Of a stretch of 64,000 nucleotides of DNA, positions 56,347-64,000 are shown one piece after another. Under the pieces are notes generated by a model. The model was given only the letters and a program-made list of their open reading frames with translations. It made no database searches and was not told the origin of the DNA. The position numbers and the translations under genes are program-made. Every line of letters begins with the position of its first letter. The stretch's first letter is position 1. This stretch comes from Betaproteobacteria bacterium. Lineage in GTDB: Bacteria; Pseudomonadota; Gammaproteobacteria; Burkholderiales; Burkholderiaceae_C. The stretch covers positions 1 to 64,000 of the forward strand of contig JANXSZ010000032.1 in the NCBI GenBank assembly GCA_025356445.1, read 5' to 3'.

Positions 56347-57378
56347 ATGACATCTGCACAATCTAACACTGCCCTGAACTTCATCGTGCTGGGCGCAGGC
56401 GCGATTGGCTGCTACGTAGGCGCACGCCTGTTGGCCGCTGGTCAACAGGCGACTCTAGTGGGCAGGCCTCGCATCCTGGAACCCCTGGCGCTAGACGGCC
56501 TCACCATCAGCGATTTAGAAGGTTTCAAAGCGCACTTGTTTGCAAAAGATCTGCCACTGGCCCCTAACTTGGCTGCTGCGTGGTCAGGTAGCCCTGCTAC
56601 CGTGATTTTGCTGTGCGTCAAAGGGAGGGCCACCGCGTCAGCGGCATTGGAAATAGCAGCCTGCTGCCCACCGGGTACACCGGTTATTTCGCTGCAAAAC
56701 GGCGTTGAAAATGTGGCTCGTATCCAAAGTACGGCCCCCGGACTGCAGGCGCTGCCTGGCATGGTGCCGTACAACGTGGTGATGCGCCGTGCTACCCATG
56801 TTCACCGGGCAACGATGGGCAGCATTTACCTGCCACAAAACCCCCTTACAGCGCAGATCGCCCCCCTGTTCAATGCGGCGGGATTGACCACGGTACTCAC
56901 CGAGGACATGCGTGCGGTGCAGTGGGGCAAGCTGCTGCTGAACCTGAACAACCCGGTTAACGCGCTGTCAGACCTGCCGTTGCGTGCGCAATTGCTCAAC
57001 CGCGACTTTCGGTGCGTGCTGGCTGCGTTGCAAACCGAGGCACTCGAGGCCCTGACTGCAGCGGGCATCACTCCGGCCAAGGTGGCCAGTGCACCACCCC
57101 GGGCCCTGCCCCACTTGCTGCGCCTGCCTGACTGGCTGTTCACCCGCTTGGCTGCCCGCATGCTGCGCATTGACGCTACTGCACGCTCGTCCATGTGGGA
57201 CGATGTGCAGCAAGGCCGTACCACCGAAGTCGATGACCTGTGTGGTGCCGTGGTTCGCCTGGCCACCCAACACGGTACCCAAGCCCCTTGCAATGCGGCC
57301 ATGTGCCAATTGATCGCTGCACATACCCAAGGCCAACGCTGGACAGGCCCAGAACTGCACCGGGCGCTCCATATTTAA
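56347..57378 (+). CDS. 2-dehydropantoate 2-reductase (PanE/ApbA family)
   Basis: 343 residues. NADPH motif VLGAGAIGCYVGARLL, VILLCVKGRAT, catalytic Lys in WGKLLLNLNNPVNAL and Asn close to it. It would supply pantoate for CoA synthesis. Several paralogs of this family exist in Burkholderiales, so another ketoacid is possible. Length is slightly above PanE of E. coli. Confidence 0.9.
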   Translation: MTSAQSNTALNFIVLGAGAIGCYVGARLLAAGQQATLVGRPRILEPLALDGLTISDLEGFKAHLFAKDLPLAPNLAAAWSGSPATVILLCVKGRATASAALEIAACCPPGTPVISLQNGVENVARIQSTAPGLQALPGMVPYNVVMRRATHVHRATMGSIYLPQNPLTAQIAPLFNAAGLTTVLTEDMRAVQWGKLLLNLNNPVNALSDLPLRAQLLNRDFRCVLAALQTEALEALTAAGITPAKVASAPPRALPHLLRLPDWLFTRLAARMLRIDATARSSMWDDVQQGRTTEVDDLCGAVVRLATQHGTQAPCNAAMCQLIAAHTQGQRWTGPELHRALHI

Positions 57379-57456
57379 TAGCAGGTATCGCCCACCTGGC
57401 TTACACAAGTACCCTATTTATCTTAAATTCACTCACCAACACTGGCAAAAGACCCT

Positions 57457-58425
57457 ATGGCCCTTGAACTCAATATGCAAGCCGTCACCACCCCACCGCT
57501 GCCTGCTGCGACGGTCGTGATGCTGCGCGAAGGCAATGACAAAGACAGCAATGCTGGCTTCTCCGTACTGCTGCTCAAGCGCCACAGTGCATCGGATGTG
57601 CTGGGCGGTGCCTACGTTTTCCCGGGCGGCAAGGTAGACCCCAGCGATACCGCCTTGCAGCTGGACACCCACCTTGACCAAACACCCCACGATTTGCACC
57701 GCGCCTTGGCAGAGGACGACATTGACACGCTGACCGCTGCAGGTCTTTTTGTAGCTGCACTGCGGGAAGCATTTGAAGAATGTGGCGTGCTATTTTCCCA
57801 TTATGCGCAATCTGGACGGCCTTTAAATGCTATCAATAAAGAAGCAAATAATGAAGCAAAGACAAGCGCAATATCGCTCGGCAGTGCCGACAGCTTGCGC
57901 CTGCGTGAGGCATTGCGCTCAGGCACTTCATTCAACCAACTGCTGGTCGATAACGCGCTGTGCCTGGACAGCCGCAGCGTAGTGCCCTGGTCACGCTGGA
58001 TCACCCCAGTGGTTCCCGCCATGATGCGAAAACGCTTTGACACCCGGTTCTTCGTCGCTATTGCGCCACCCAGCCAGCTCGCCAGCCATGACAACCATGA
58101 AGCGACGGAAAGCGTCTGGCTGCCCCCACGCGAGGCCTTGGCACAATACTGGCAAGGACAGATCGAACTGGCGCCGCCGCAAATCATGAGCCTCGCACAT
58201 TTGGCCCACTTTGCGACAGCAGCTGACGTGCTGGCGGCAGCGCGCCAACGCCCACCACCAGCCATCCGCCCAGAACACCAGTTCATCAACGAGACCCGTA
58301 CCCTCTGCTACCCCGGTGATCCTCTGCATTCGGTGCGCGAACGGGCCCTGCCCGGCCCCACACGGTTGAGCCACCGCAGTCCCCGCTTCGAGCCAGACGG
58401 TGGGTTTGAGGCATTCTTTGCCTGA
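57457..58425 (+). CDS. NUDIX hydrolase, long NUDT19-like type
   Basis: 322 residues. The Nudix box is split, as in NUDT19-like proteins: YVFPGGKVDPSD and, about 45 residues on, ALREAFEECGVLF. Those relatives cleave CoA or similar diphosphates. After the box comes a stretch encoded by AT-rich DNA (about 57823-57895) that gives NAINKEANNEAK and looks like an insertion in a variable loop. The final 60 residues contain the EPDGGFEAFF end typical of the group. It is 78 bases after the PanE-like gene. Confidence 0.85.
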   Translation: MALELNMQAVTTPPLPAATVVMLREGNDKDSNAGFSVLLLKRHSASDVLGGAYVFPGGKVDPSDTALQLDTHLDQTPHDLHRALAEDDIDTLTAAGLFVAALREAFEECGVLFSHYAQSGRPLNAINKEANNEAKTSAISLGSADSLRLREALRSGTSFNQLLVDNALCLDSRSVVPWSRWITPVVPAMMRKRFDTRFFVAIAPPSQLASHDNHEATESVWLPPREALAQYWQGQIELAPPQIMSLAHLAHFATAADVLAAARQRPPPAIRPEHQFINETRTLCYPGDPLHSVRERALPGPTRLSHRSPRFEPDGGFEAFFA

Positions 58426-58509
58426 TTTCACTGCGCTTACCGGCAAAGACAGCGATAACGCTTACCGCATCGTCACCCCTACTCCACTCTCACTCACACG
58501 TCTTCAGCC

Positions 58510-59343
58510 ATGCTTCAAACACCCTCTAACTTTGTCCCTCTGCTGATTGCGCCCTCCGGCGCATCCAACGCATCTTCCTTGAACTTTGTCTTTCGTGGCG
58601 ATGAGCTGCTGGTGTCAGCCGAAGATTTGAGCCTCCCCGACGGCTATGCGCTTGCCATGATGGACATCGCCAACGCGCAGTGCCAACCTGTAGGCTCGCT
58701 AAACCAGCGCTACTGCCAAACCACATGGCAAACCCGCGATACCGCAGCCTGCGACGGCTATGTGTGGCGCAAGCTGCGCACGCTGTTCGGCATGTTCGAT
58801 GCGGAGTTGATGGCTGTGGCTGGTCGGGCATTTCAGATTGCTGAATGGGCACGCACCCACCGCTTTTGCGGCAATTGCGGTACAGCCACGACACACACAC
58901 CCGGTGAACGCTGCATGGGTTGCCCCGCTTGCGGCATGGTGGCCTACCCGCGAATTTCACCCGCAATGATGGTGCTTATAAAACGAGGGGACTCGATTTT
59001 GCTTGCCCGGCACACAGCTTCGCCTACGCAATTTTTTACAGCGCTGGCAGGGTTTTTAGAGGCAGGAGAATCGGCAGAAGATGCCGTACACCGGGAGGTG
59101 TTTGAAGAAGTGGGCTTGAAGGTGAAAAATATTCAGTACTTCGGCAGCCAGCCCTGGCCGTTTCCACATTCACTGATGATTGCGTTCACCGCAGAGTACG
59201 TGAGCGGTGACGTCACGGTCGATGAGACCGAAATCGCAGAAGCGCGCTGGTTTGGCCCTCAAGACACTATGCCGAAAATACCGTATGGTGTTTCGATCGC
59301 CAGCGACTTGATTAACGCGCATCTGCCATCGGAGGCAAATTAA
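58510..59343 (+). CDS. nudC: NADH pyrophosphatase NudC
   Basis: 277 residues. Zinc ribbon at about 117-140: HRFCGNCG and CMGCPACG. Nudix box GFLEAGESAEDAVHREVFEEVGL and the NudC signature SQPWPFPHSLM are intact. It cleaves NAD(H) and removes NAD caps from RNA in E. coli. It lies 84 bases after the other Nudix gene. Confidence 0.96.
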   Translation: MLQTPSNFVPLLIAPSGASNASSLNFVFRGDELLVSAEDLSLPDGYALAMMDIANAQCQPVGSLNQRYCQTTWQTRDTAACDGYVWRKLRTLFGMFDAELMAVAGRAFQIAEWARTHRFCGNCGTATTHTPGERCMGCPACGMVAYPRISPAMMVLIKRGDSILLARHTASPTQFFTALAGFLEAGESAEDAVHREVFEEVGLKVKNIQYFGSQPWPFPHSLMIAFTAEYVSGDVTVDETEIAEARWFGPQDTMPKIPYGVSIASDLINAHLPSEAN

Positions 59344-59507
59344 CCGCCTTTTTTCGGGCGCTTACCTGGGTTTTTCTTGGAACGGGTTGCGGTACCGCGT
59401 TCCAGACTGCGTTTTTGGCCGTGAGGGGCAGAAAACGTCATGCCTACAGCGGGTGTAGGACGGGGAGTTGCCTTGCGGTCGGCTTCGGTTCTGAATTCTT
59501 TGGTCAT
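59340..59507 (-). CDS. Small basic protein, unknown
   Basis: 55 residues from the ATG at 59507, rich in Lys, Arg and Pro, ending in a KKNPGKRPKKGG-type basic tail. The longer frame to 59615 adds little. It overlaps the nudC stop by four bases in the opposite direction. The composition suggests nucleic-acid binding, but I recognise no family and the gene could be spurious. Confidence 0.45.
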   Translation of the reverse strand: MTKEFRTEADRKATPRPTPAVGMTFSAPHGQKRSLERGTATRSKKNPGKRPKKGG

Positions 59508-59620
59508 GAAAAACTCTGGTTGAAAAGTGGATAACCCTCTATTAGGCCACACTGGCGCAGCGTAATTGAAGTGGAACGTGTTTTTAGGGCCAAACCAACA
59601 GGCTAGACCCCTCAAAAAAA

Positions 59621-60541
59621 TCAGGTTTTAGCCGCATTCGCCATGGCTTGACCCACCTCATTGCTACCCTGCGCAGAGCCGCTGAGGGGAACAATTTCAC
59701 CTTCGCGCGCAGTAACTTCGGCCAATTGTTCGGCCAAACGCTCAGGCGCTTGGTCGCCGATGCCGATCCAGGCTCCCTGCGTCAAGGTGATGTGCGCCGC
59801 CTCAAACGTACCGGCTCCAGCACACAAAATAGCGCGGTTAGGTGCATTTTCAGCTGCCAGCACAAGCATGGCGGGCACCACAGCTTCGGGCTTCAGCGCT
59901 GCCAGCACGGCTTCAGACATCAGGCCTTCGGTCATGCGGGTCGCGGCTGTGGGGGCAAGGCAATTGACACGAATGTCATTCTTTGCACCCTCAATGCTCA
60001 GCGTTTGCATCAAGCCGACTAACGCCATCTTGGCAGCACCGTAGTTGCTTTGACCAAAATTGCCATACAAACCAGAGGACGACGTTGTCATCACGATACG
60101 GCCATATTTCTGGGCATTCATGGTCGCCCATACTGCCTTGCAACAGTGCACAGCCCCCATCAGGTGAACATCGACCACAAGCTGAAAATCGGCCAGCTCC
60201 ATTTTGGAAAAGCTCTTGTCTCGCAAGATACCCGCGTTGTTCACCAAAACATCGATACGACCCCAAGCGTCCAGCGCCTGCTGCGCCATAGCCTGTACGG
60301 CGGTGAAATCGGTCACAGATGCGCCGTTGGCGATGGCCTCGCCACCAGCCGCAATGATCTCGTCAACCACAGCTTGTGCTGCACTCACTGAACCGCTGCC
60401 AGCAGCACCGTCACGCGCTCCACCCAAATCGTTGACCAGCACTTTGGCCCCGCGCGCAGCGAGAGCCAAGGCATGCTGTCGGCCCAAACCACCACCGGCA
60501 CCTGTAACGATGGCAACTCGGCCTTTGAAATCAATACTCAT
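59621..60541 (-). CDS. Short-chain dehydrogenase/reductase, MFE-2-like 3-hydroxyacyl-CoA dehydrogenase type
   Basis: 306 residues. NAD motif VTGAGGGLGRQHALALA, NNAG motif LVNNAGILRDKSF, catalytic Ser in TTSSSGLYGNFGQSN and YGAAK. The LVNDLGGARDG stretch and the NNAGILRDKSFSKM segment match the dehydrogenase part of peroxisomal MFE-2-like proteins. It may act in fatty acid or steroid degradation. It is transcribed in the same direction as the two protease-like genes but is unrelated. Confidence 0.9.
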   Translation of the reverse strand: MSIDFKGRVAIVTGAGGGLGRQHALALAARGAKVLVNDLGGARDGAAGSGSVSAAQAVVDEIIAAGGEAIANGASVTDFTAVQAMAQQALDAWGRIDVLVNNAGILRDKSFSKMELADFQLVVDVHLMGAVHCCKAVWATMNAQKYGRIVMTTSSSGLYGNFGQSNYGAAKMALVGLMQTLSIEGAKNDIRVNCLAPTAATRMTEGLMSEAVLAALKPEAVVPAMLVLAAENAPNRAILCAGAGTFEAAHITLTQGAWIGIGDQAPERLAEQLAEVTAREGEIVPLSGSAQGSNEVGQAMANAAKT

Positions 60542-60572
60542 TTTGTTTCCTGTTATGGTTTAAATTTTAAAA

Positions 60573-62486
60573 TTAATTCAGCGAAGACCAAGCATGGTAA
60601 CTCTCACCCTCATATGAAAACTCAGGGTAATTTAATTTAACATAATCTCGCTCAGAAGCACTGATGGTATAAAAATGCGTTCCCCTGCTTTGATTGTAAA
60701 AACGGTAAACGGGCGTTGTTGTTGCACCAGCTGTTGTTTGGGCATACCACACAGGCCCTTCATAAGAAAACACAGGGTTAGTTGTCTTTACATAATCACG
60801 CTCCGCTGCACTTATTGTGTAAAAGTGTGCACTGGTCAGGGTGTTATAAAATCGGTATACAGATGAAAGCCCATTGATAACAGTGGCATACGCGTAAAAT
60901 GCCGGTCCCTCATAATTGAAATTAGGATTATTGGAAATCACAAAATCACGCTCTGCTACGCTGATTGTGAAAAAGTGAGCTCCAGTTGTCTTGTTGTAAA
61001 ATCGATAAACTGCGGAGCGTACGCTGGCATCAAGCCATTTTTTCAGTGCAGCGGTGTATGCGATATCGAAACGCCCATAAGTAGAAGAACCGGTAGGATT
61101 GGCGCAACTCGCAGAGCCTCCTGTGAGTTGCCCAATTAAATAATTAGAACCACTGACCGATTTGTAAATACCCGAACCACTGCTACCAGGCTCATTCATG
61201 CCTTGGTTTAAAAGCATGTCAATAAAATTACCTTTAGCTGCAGTGGAGCTTGTGCAGTAAAAACTTTCAGAGAGTGCATCTGAAAGATTGCAATCTTTGA
61301 ATGCTCTGAGGCTGCCAAAGCTGATTTTCTGAAGATCTCCCTTGGGGTGATGAACACTCACAAGCGAGGTAGACAAGGTGGGTACAGACGCATCCCAACC
61401 TTGGTATACCGCTCCTGCCGGGGGTGTATTGTTCAGGCGCATGAAAGACGTGTCGGTTACAGAACTGGCGTACAGCAGCGTAGCGCCACCCAAAAGTGTC
61501 TTGCTGCTGGAACTCAAGGTTCCGCTGTTACACGATGTTGATCGGTAAAACCAGTAGGTGGTCAACGATGATGCCTCTGACTGCAGTGAAATGCAGTGGT
61601 TGGCCGATAAAAAATAAGGTGTTCCCGATTGCACCCGGTCGTTGAGCAAGCTGCCAGAGCACACATAACTGGTGCCATCTGACGCCACATAACTCATTTT
61701 TGCGGTGCCGTTGCCCAGTGCGCTGTTTCCACTGGCACAATTAATATCAATTTCACAGTAAGCTGCCTGGCCAATCTTGGCTGTTTCTGCATTCAAATCC
61801 TTGAGTGGAGAAATCACTATATTGGAAAGGCGTGGAATGGCAAGCTCCAAGGCATCGGGTGAAAATCCCGGAGGCAGTTCAATCTCAACCGTCGATTCGT
61901 CGCCTTCGACGCCAGGTGTCCAGTAAGTGCGGGCGGCATCAGACAGGCCATCGGCATCCATATTACGGTGAATGGACGCCATTATTTCACCGCCCGAAAT
62001 CTCTACCGCTGACGGTGCATTTTGCGCATAGACACGTACAACGGCATCCCAAGGCATGCGTTTCACCAGTAAACCAAGGCGAACACCCGTAGCACCTGTG
62101 GAAACAACACTGATTGCCGCAATATGACCGCCCTTTGGGGTTGATTTCCAATGCCAAACAGCAGCTGTTTTATCGGTCGAAGCCATTAATGCCAAATCCC
62201 GGGAAAAACCAATTTTCGTTGGCCTTCCTGCCTGCGGTATGACGGCCACTTCGGCCAAATTCCTGGCTGCTGAAACCGCATCCAGCTTAATCACTTGAGG
62301 TTTGGGGCTGACTTCGCTCAGGCGAATTTTGACAGCAGTGATACCGTCACCGCTCTGAGCAACACGTGTTGTTGATTCAACCCTGGCCGCCGCAGCGATG
62401 GGATCATTCCAGCTGGCACCACCTCCGCAAGCCGTCAACACTACCGTGGATACTGCAATCACAATGCTTTTGAAAAAACCAACCAT
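60573..62486 (-). CDS. Secreted trypsin-like serine protease lipoprotein with three C-terminal DUF5648-type repeats
   Basis: 637 residues. Lipobox LTAC (Cys near 20). N-terminal beta domain (about 60-215), then a serine-protease domain (about 225-480): His in FLSANHCIS, Asp in TDTSFMRL and Ser in EPGSSGSGIY. Cys-rich segments suggest disulfides. The last 147 residues hold three repeats of about 48 residues beginning YRFYN and carrying HF-TIS, ERDYV and FSYEG (starts near 491, 541 and 591). Such repeats occur on extracellular enzymes and probably bind sugar or protein. A paralog without them lies upstream. Confidence 0.88.
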   Translation of the reverse strand: MVGFFKSIVIAVSTVVLTACGGGASWNDPIAAAARVESTTRVAQSGDGITAVKIRLSEVSPKPQVIKLDAVSAARNLAEVAVIPQAGRPTKIGFSRDLALMASTDKTAAVWHWKSTPKGGHIAAISVVSTGATGVRLGLLVKRMPWDAVVRVYAQNAPSAVEISGGEIMASIHRNMDADGLSDAARTYWTPGVEGDESTVEIELPPGFSPDALELAIPRLSNIVISPLKDLNAETAKIGQAAYCEIDINCASGNSALGNGTAKMSYVASDGTSYVCSGSLLNDRVQSGTPYFLSANHCISLQSEASSLTTYWFYRSTSCNSGTLSSSSKTLLGGATLLYASSVTDTSFMRLNNTPPAGAVYQGWDASVPTLSTSLVSVHHPKGDLQKISFGSLRAFKDCNLSDALSESFYCTSSTAAKGNFIDMLLNQGMNEPGSSGSGIYKSVSGSNYLIGQLTGGSASCANPTGSSTYGRFDIAYTAALKKWLDASVRSAVYRFYNKTTGAHFFTISVAERDFVISNNPNFNYEGPAFYAYATVINGLSSVYRFYNTLTSAHFYTISAAERDYVKTTNPVFSYEGPVWYAQTTAGATTTPVYRFYNQSRGTHFYTISASERDYVKLNYPEFSYEGESYHAWSSLN

Positions 62487-62527
62487 TTAAATCATCCCGT
62501 TGTTTCGTTTGTTTTTCTGTCGATATA

Positions 62528-62542
62528 ACCAGAAAATCTGGT
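62528..62542. repeat. Short hairpin between the two protease-like genes
   Basis: ACCAGA-AAA-TCTGGT, six-bp stem seven bases after the stop of the upstream gene (minus strand). It is short, without a T-tract, so its role is unclear. Confidence 0.35.
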
Positions 62543-62548
62543 GTGTCC

Positions 62549-64000
62549 TCAGGGTGTGCAAGTCGTGGGCTCCAACCACTTGCTAAGCGCGGCGGTATAA
62601 GCCACGTCAAAGCGGCCGTAAGAGTCCGTTCCTGTGGGATTGCTGCAACTGGAGCTGCCGCCATACAACTGACCTACAAAGTAGTTCGAACTGCCCAGGG
62701 TTTTAAACAGACCTGAACCACTGCTACCCGCTTCTGTCACGCCTCGGCTCCACTGTGTAGAAACAAATTTTCCGTTCGCCTGAGTAGAGGGTGAACAACT
62801 GTAGCCTTCTGTCAGCGGATTGATCGCCGTGCAGGCGTTGAATACTTTGATGCTGCCATAACTTATTTTTTGCAAATCACCACCAGGGTTGTGAATACCC
62901 ACCACAGCAGTAGCCAGGGCAGGCGCAGCAGGGTCCCAAGCGGCGTACATGGCTCCGGTAGGTGGCAAGCTGTTCAGACGCATAAACGAGGTGTCAGTGG
63001 ACGAGTTGGCGTACAGCAGTGTCGCGCCACCTGCCAGAGTCTTGGTACTCGCGCTCAGGGTACCGCTGTTGCAGGAGGCGGAGCGGTAAAACCAGTAGGT
63101 GGTCAGCGATGAAGCCTCGGACTGGGCCGAAATGCAGTGGTTAGCACTCAAAAAATACGGTGTCCCAGTGCTGTTGCGATCGTTCAGCAGCGTACCCGTG
63201 CACAGGTAACTGAACCCGTCTGTAGCGACAAAAGTCATTCGGGCCGTGGCATTGCTCTCGCGGGTGTAGCCGCTGGTGCAAGACACATCGACTTCGCACG
63301 AAGCCGATTGACCAATTTTGGCTGTCTCTGATTTGGCATCAGCGACAGGGGATGCAAAAATATGCGAAAGGCGTGGAATCGACAACACCACAGCATCAGA
63401 AGTGGTTCCTGCAGGTAACTCAAGCTCTACCGTAGATTCCTCGCCATCTACAGCGGGCGTCCAGTAAGTGCGGGCAGCCTCGGCATTACCGTCGGTAGCG
63501 ATGTTGCGGTTCACTGCAACCCAAATATCGCGGCCTGAAACTTCAAACGCAGTTACTGATTTTTGAGCGTAAACGCGCAGCGTGGCGTCTACAGGCAGTT
63601 TGCTGACGACCAGACCCAAACGCACGCCGGCAGCACCGCTGGATGAAAAACTTATCGCTGCAACCTGCCCGCCGTTGGCTGTGGTGTGCCATTCCCAACG
63701 TGCCGCCGTGCTCATGGCTGAGGCGGTTTGAGGCAAATCGCGCGCAAAGCCTATCCTTTTCGGCACACCGGCAGTAGCCGTTTCTGATGTTGCGCTGTCC
63801 GCCAACAAGCGCTTTGACGCATCCACCATACCCAGCGCAATTCGTTGCGGCTGGGGCGATGTATGAACTGTACGGGATTTGAAAGGCGACACCTCGCTGC
63901 CCTGGGTGGCGCTGCGCGTCATTGCCTCAACAAGTCCAGCAGCACGGCGAACCGTCTGAGCGCCCCCTGTGGCCGGATCACTGACACTGGACACGCCACC
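62549..64000 (-). CDS. Trypsin-like serine protease paralog (partial, runs off right edge)
   Basis: At least 483 codons. The frame is open to the window edge; a GTG at 63994 is unlikely to be the start because the residues before it (GG then VSS) look like the end of a lipobox region as in the paralog. The protease domain has the same triad: FLSANHCIS, TDTSFMRL and EAGSSGSGLF. Similarity to the downstream gene is strong across the whole shared part (for example SLTTYWFYRSASCNSGTLS). The DUF5648-type repeats are absent: the protein ends soon after the protease domain with WLEPTTCTP. Confidence 0.87.
   Translation of the reverse strand, partial: GGVSSVSDPATGGAQTVRRAAGLVEAMTRSATQGSEVSPFKSRTVHTSPQPQRIALGMVDASKRLLADSATSETATAGVPKRIGFARDLPQTASAMSTAARWEWHTTANGGQVAAISFSSSGAAGVRLGLVVSKLPVDATLRVYAQKSVTAFEVSGRDIWVAVNRNIATDGNAEAARTYWTPAVDGEESTVELELPAGTTSDAVVLSIPRLSHIFASPVADAKSETAKIGQSASCEVDVSCTSGYTRESNATARMTFVATDGFSYLCTGTLLNDRNSTGTPYFLSANHCISAQSEASSLTTYWFYRSASCNSGTLSASTKTLAGGATLLYANSSTDTSFMRLNSLPPTGAMYAAWDPAAPALATAVVGIHNPGGDLQKISYGSIKVFNACTAINPLTEGYSCSPSTQANGKFVSTQWSRGVTEAGSSGSGLFKTLGSSNYFVGQLYGGSSSCSNPTGTDSYGRFDVAYTAALSKWLEPTTCTP

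Noticed and set aside
62549-63994. GTG at 63994 as a true start of the second protease gene
   Set aside because: The frame stays open to the edge, and the paralog has a lipoprotein signal upstream of this point, so the gene is more likely truncated by the window.
1-64000. tRNA, rRNA, insertion sequences, phage genes or integrase
   Set aside because: I read both strands for them and saw no supporting cloverleaf-like sequence, transposase or integrase. A tRNA scan could still find something I missed.

Overview
The window looks like a chromosomal segment of a betaproteobacterium of the order Burkholderiales, most likely Comamonadaceae in the Rhodoferax/Polaromonas neighbourhood. The basis is gene content and order (selO-msrB-yciB-bolA-peptidyl-prolyl isomerase, purL next to map and glnD, several Bug/TctC-type solute receptors) and protein sequences that read like that family. 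I could not run a search, so the genus is inference. I see no tRNA, rRNA, CRISPR array, insertion sequence or phage gene. I count 54 protein genes, of which two run off the window ends.

Layout. (1) 1-4578, minus strand: a BcsB-like periplasmic protein followed by an NfrB-like membrane glycosyltransferase with C-terminal MshEN-type modules, cut by the left edge. (2) 4967-17417: housekeeping block (SelO, MsrB, YciB, BolA, parvulin, a DUF1624 acyltransferase-like membrane protein, PurL, Map, GlnD). (3) 17719-28218: exopolysaccharide block. A BcsE-type GIL protein, a TPR/beta-barrel exporter, a PgaC-like family 2 glycosyltransferase, an 85-residue membrane protein and a polysaccharide deacetylase are tightly packed on the plus strand. 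A convergent GH18-like protein and an AlgF/AlgX-like O-acetylation pair follow. (4) 28271-31765: an aldehyde dehydrogenase, a small secreted protein, RluE and an M23 peptidase. (5) 31850-43585: oxidative uronate degradation (uronate dehydrogenase, SMP-30 lactonase, KDG dehydratase, ketoglutarate semialdehyde dehydrogenase) with a TRAP transporter, two Bug receptors and a FadR-type GntR regulator. (6) 43627-45424: a DOPA-dioxygenase-like enzyme divergent from a LysR regulator. (7) 45446-53907: beta-oxidation genes (acyl-CoA dehydrogenase, thiolase, FadB-like fusion), an M20 peptidase, a class II aldolase-like protein and a PhnZ-like HD protein. (8) 54083-59507: small and Nudix genes, PanE-like reductase and an esterase. 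(9) 59621-64000: an SDR and two tandem paralogous secreted serine-protease-like proteins.

The most interesting content is the polysaccharide machinery. It mixes parts known from four systems: cellulose (BcsB, BcsE), N4 glycan receptor (NfrB/MshEN), PNAG-like (GT2, exporter, deacetylase) and alginate (AlgF, AlgX). It carries two different predicted c-di-GMP-binding modules but no BcsA and no AlgI in the window. The hybrid reading is inference from gene content and motifs.

Other observations are a recurrent 17-bp inverted repeat (GCTAT-N7-ATAGC, five exact copies, four of them inside genes), a 13-bp motif shared by two promoters of the uronate cluster, and the absence of an aldarate dehydratase from an otherwise complete uronate pathway.
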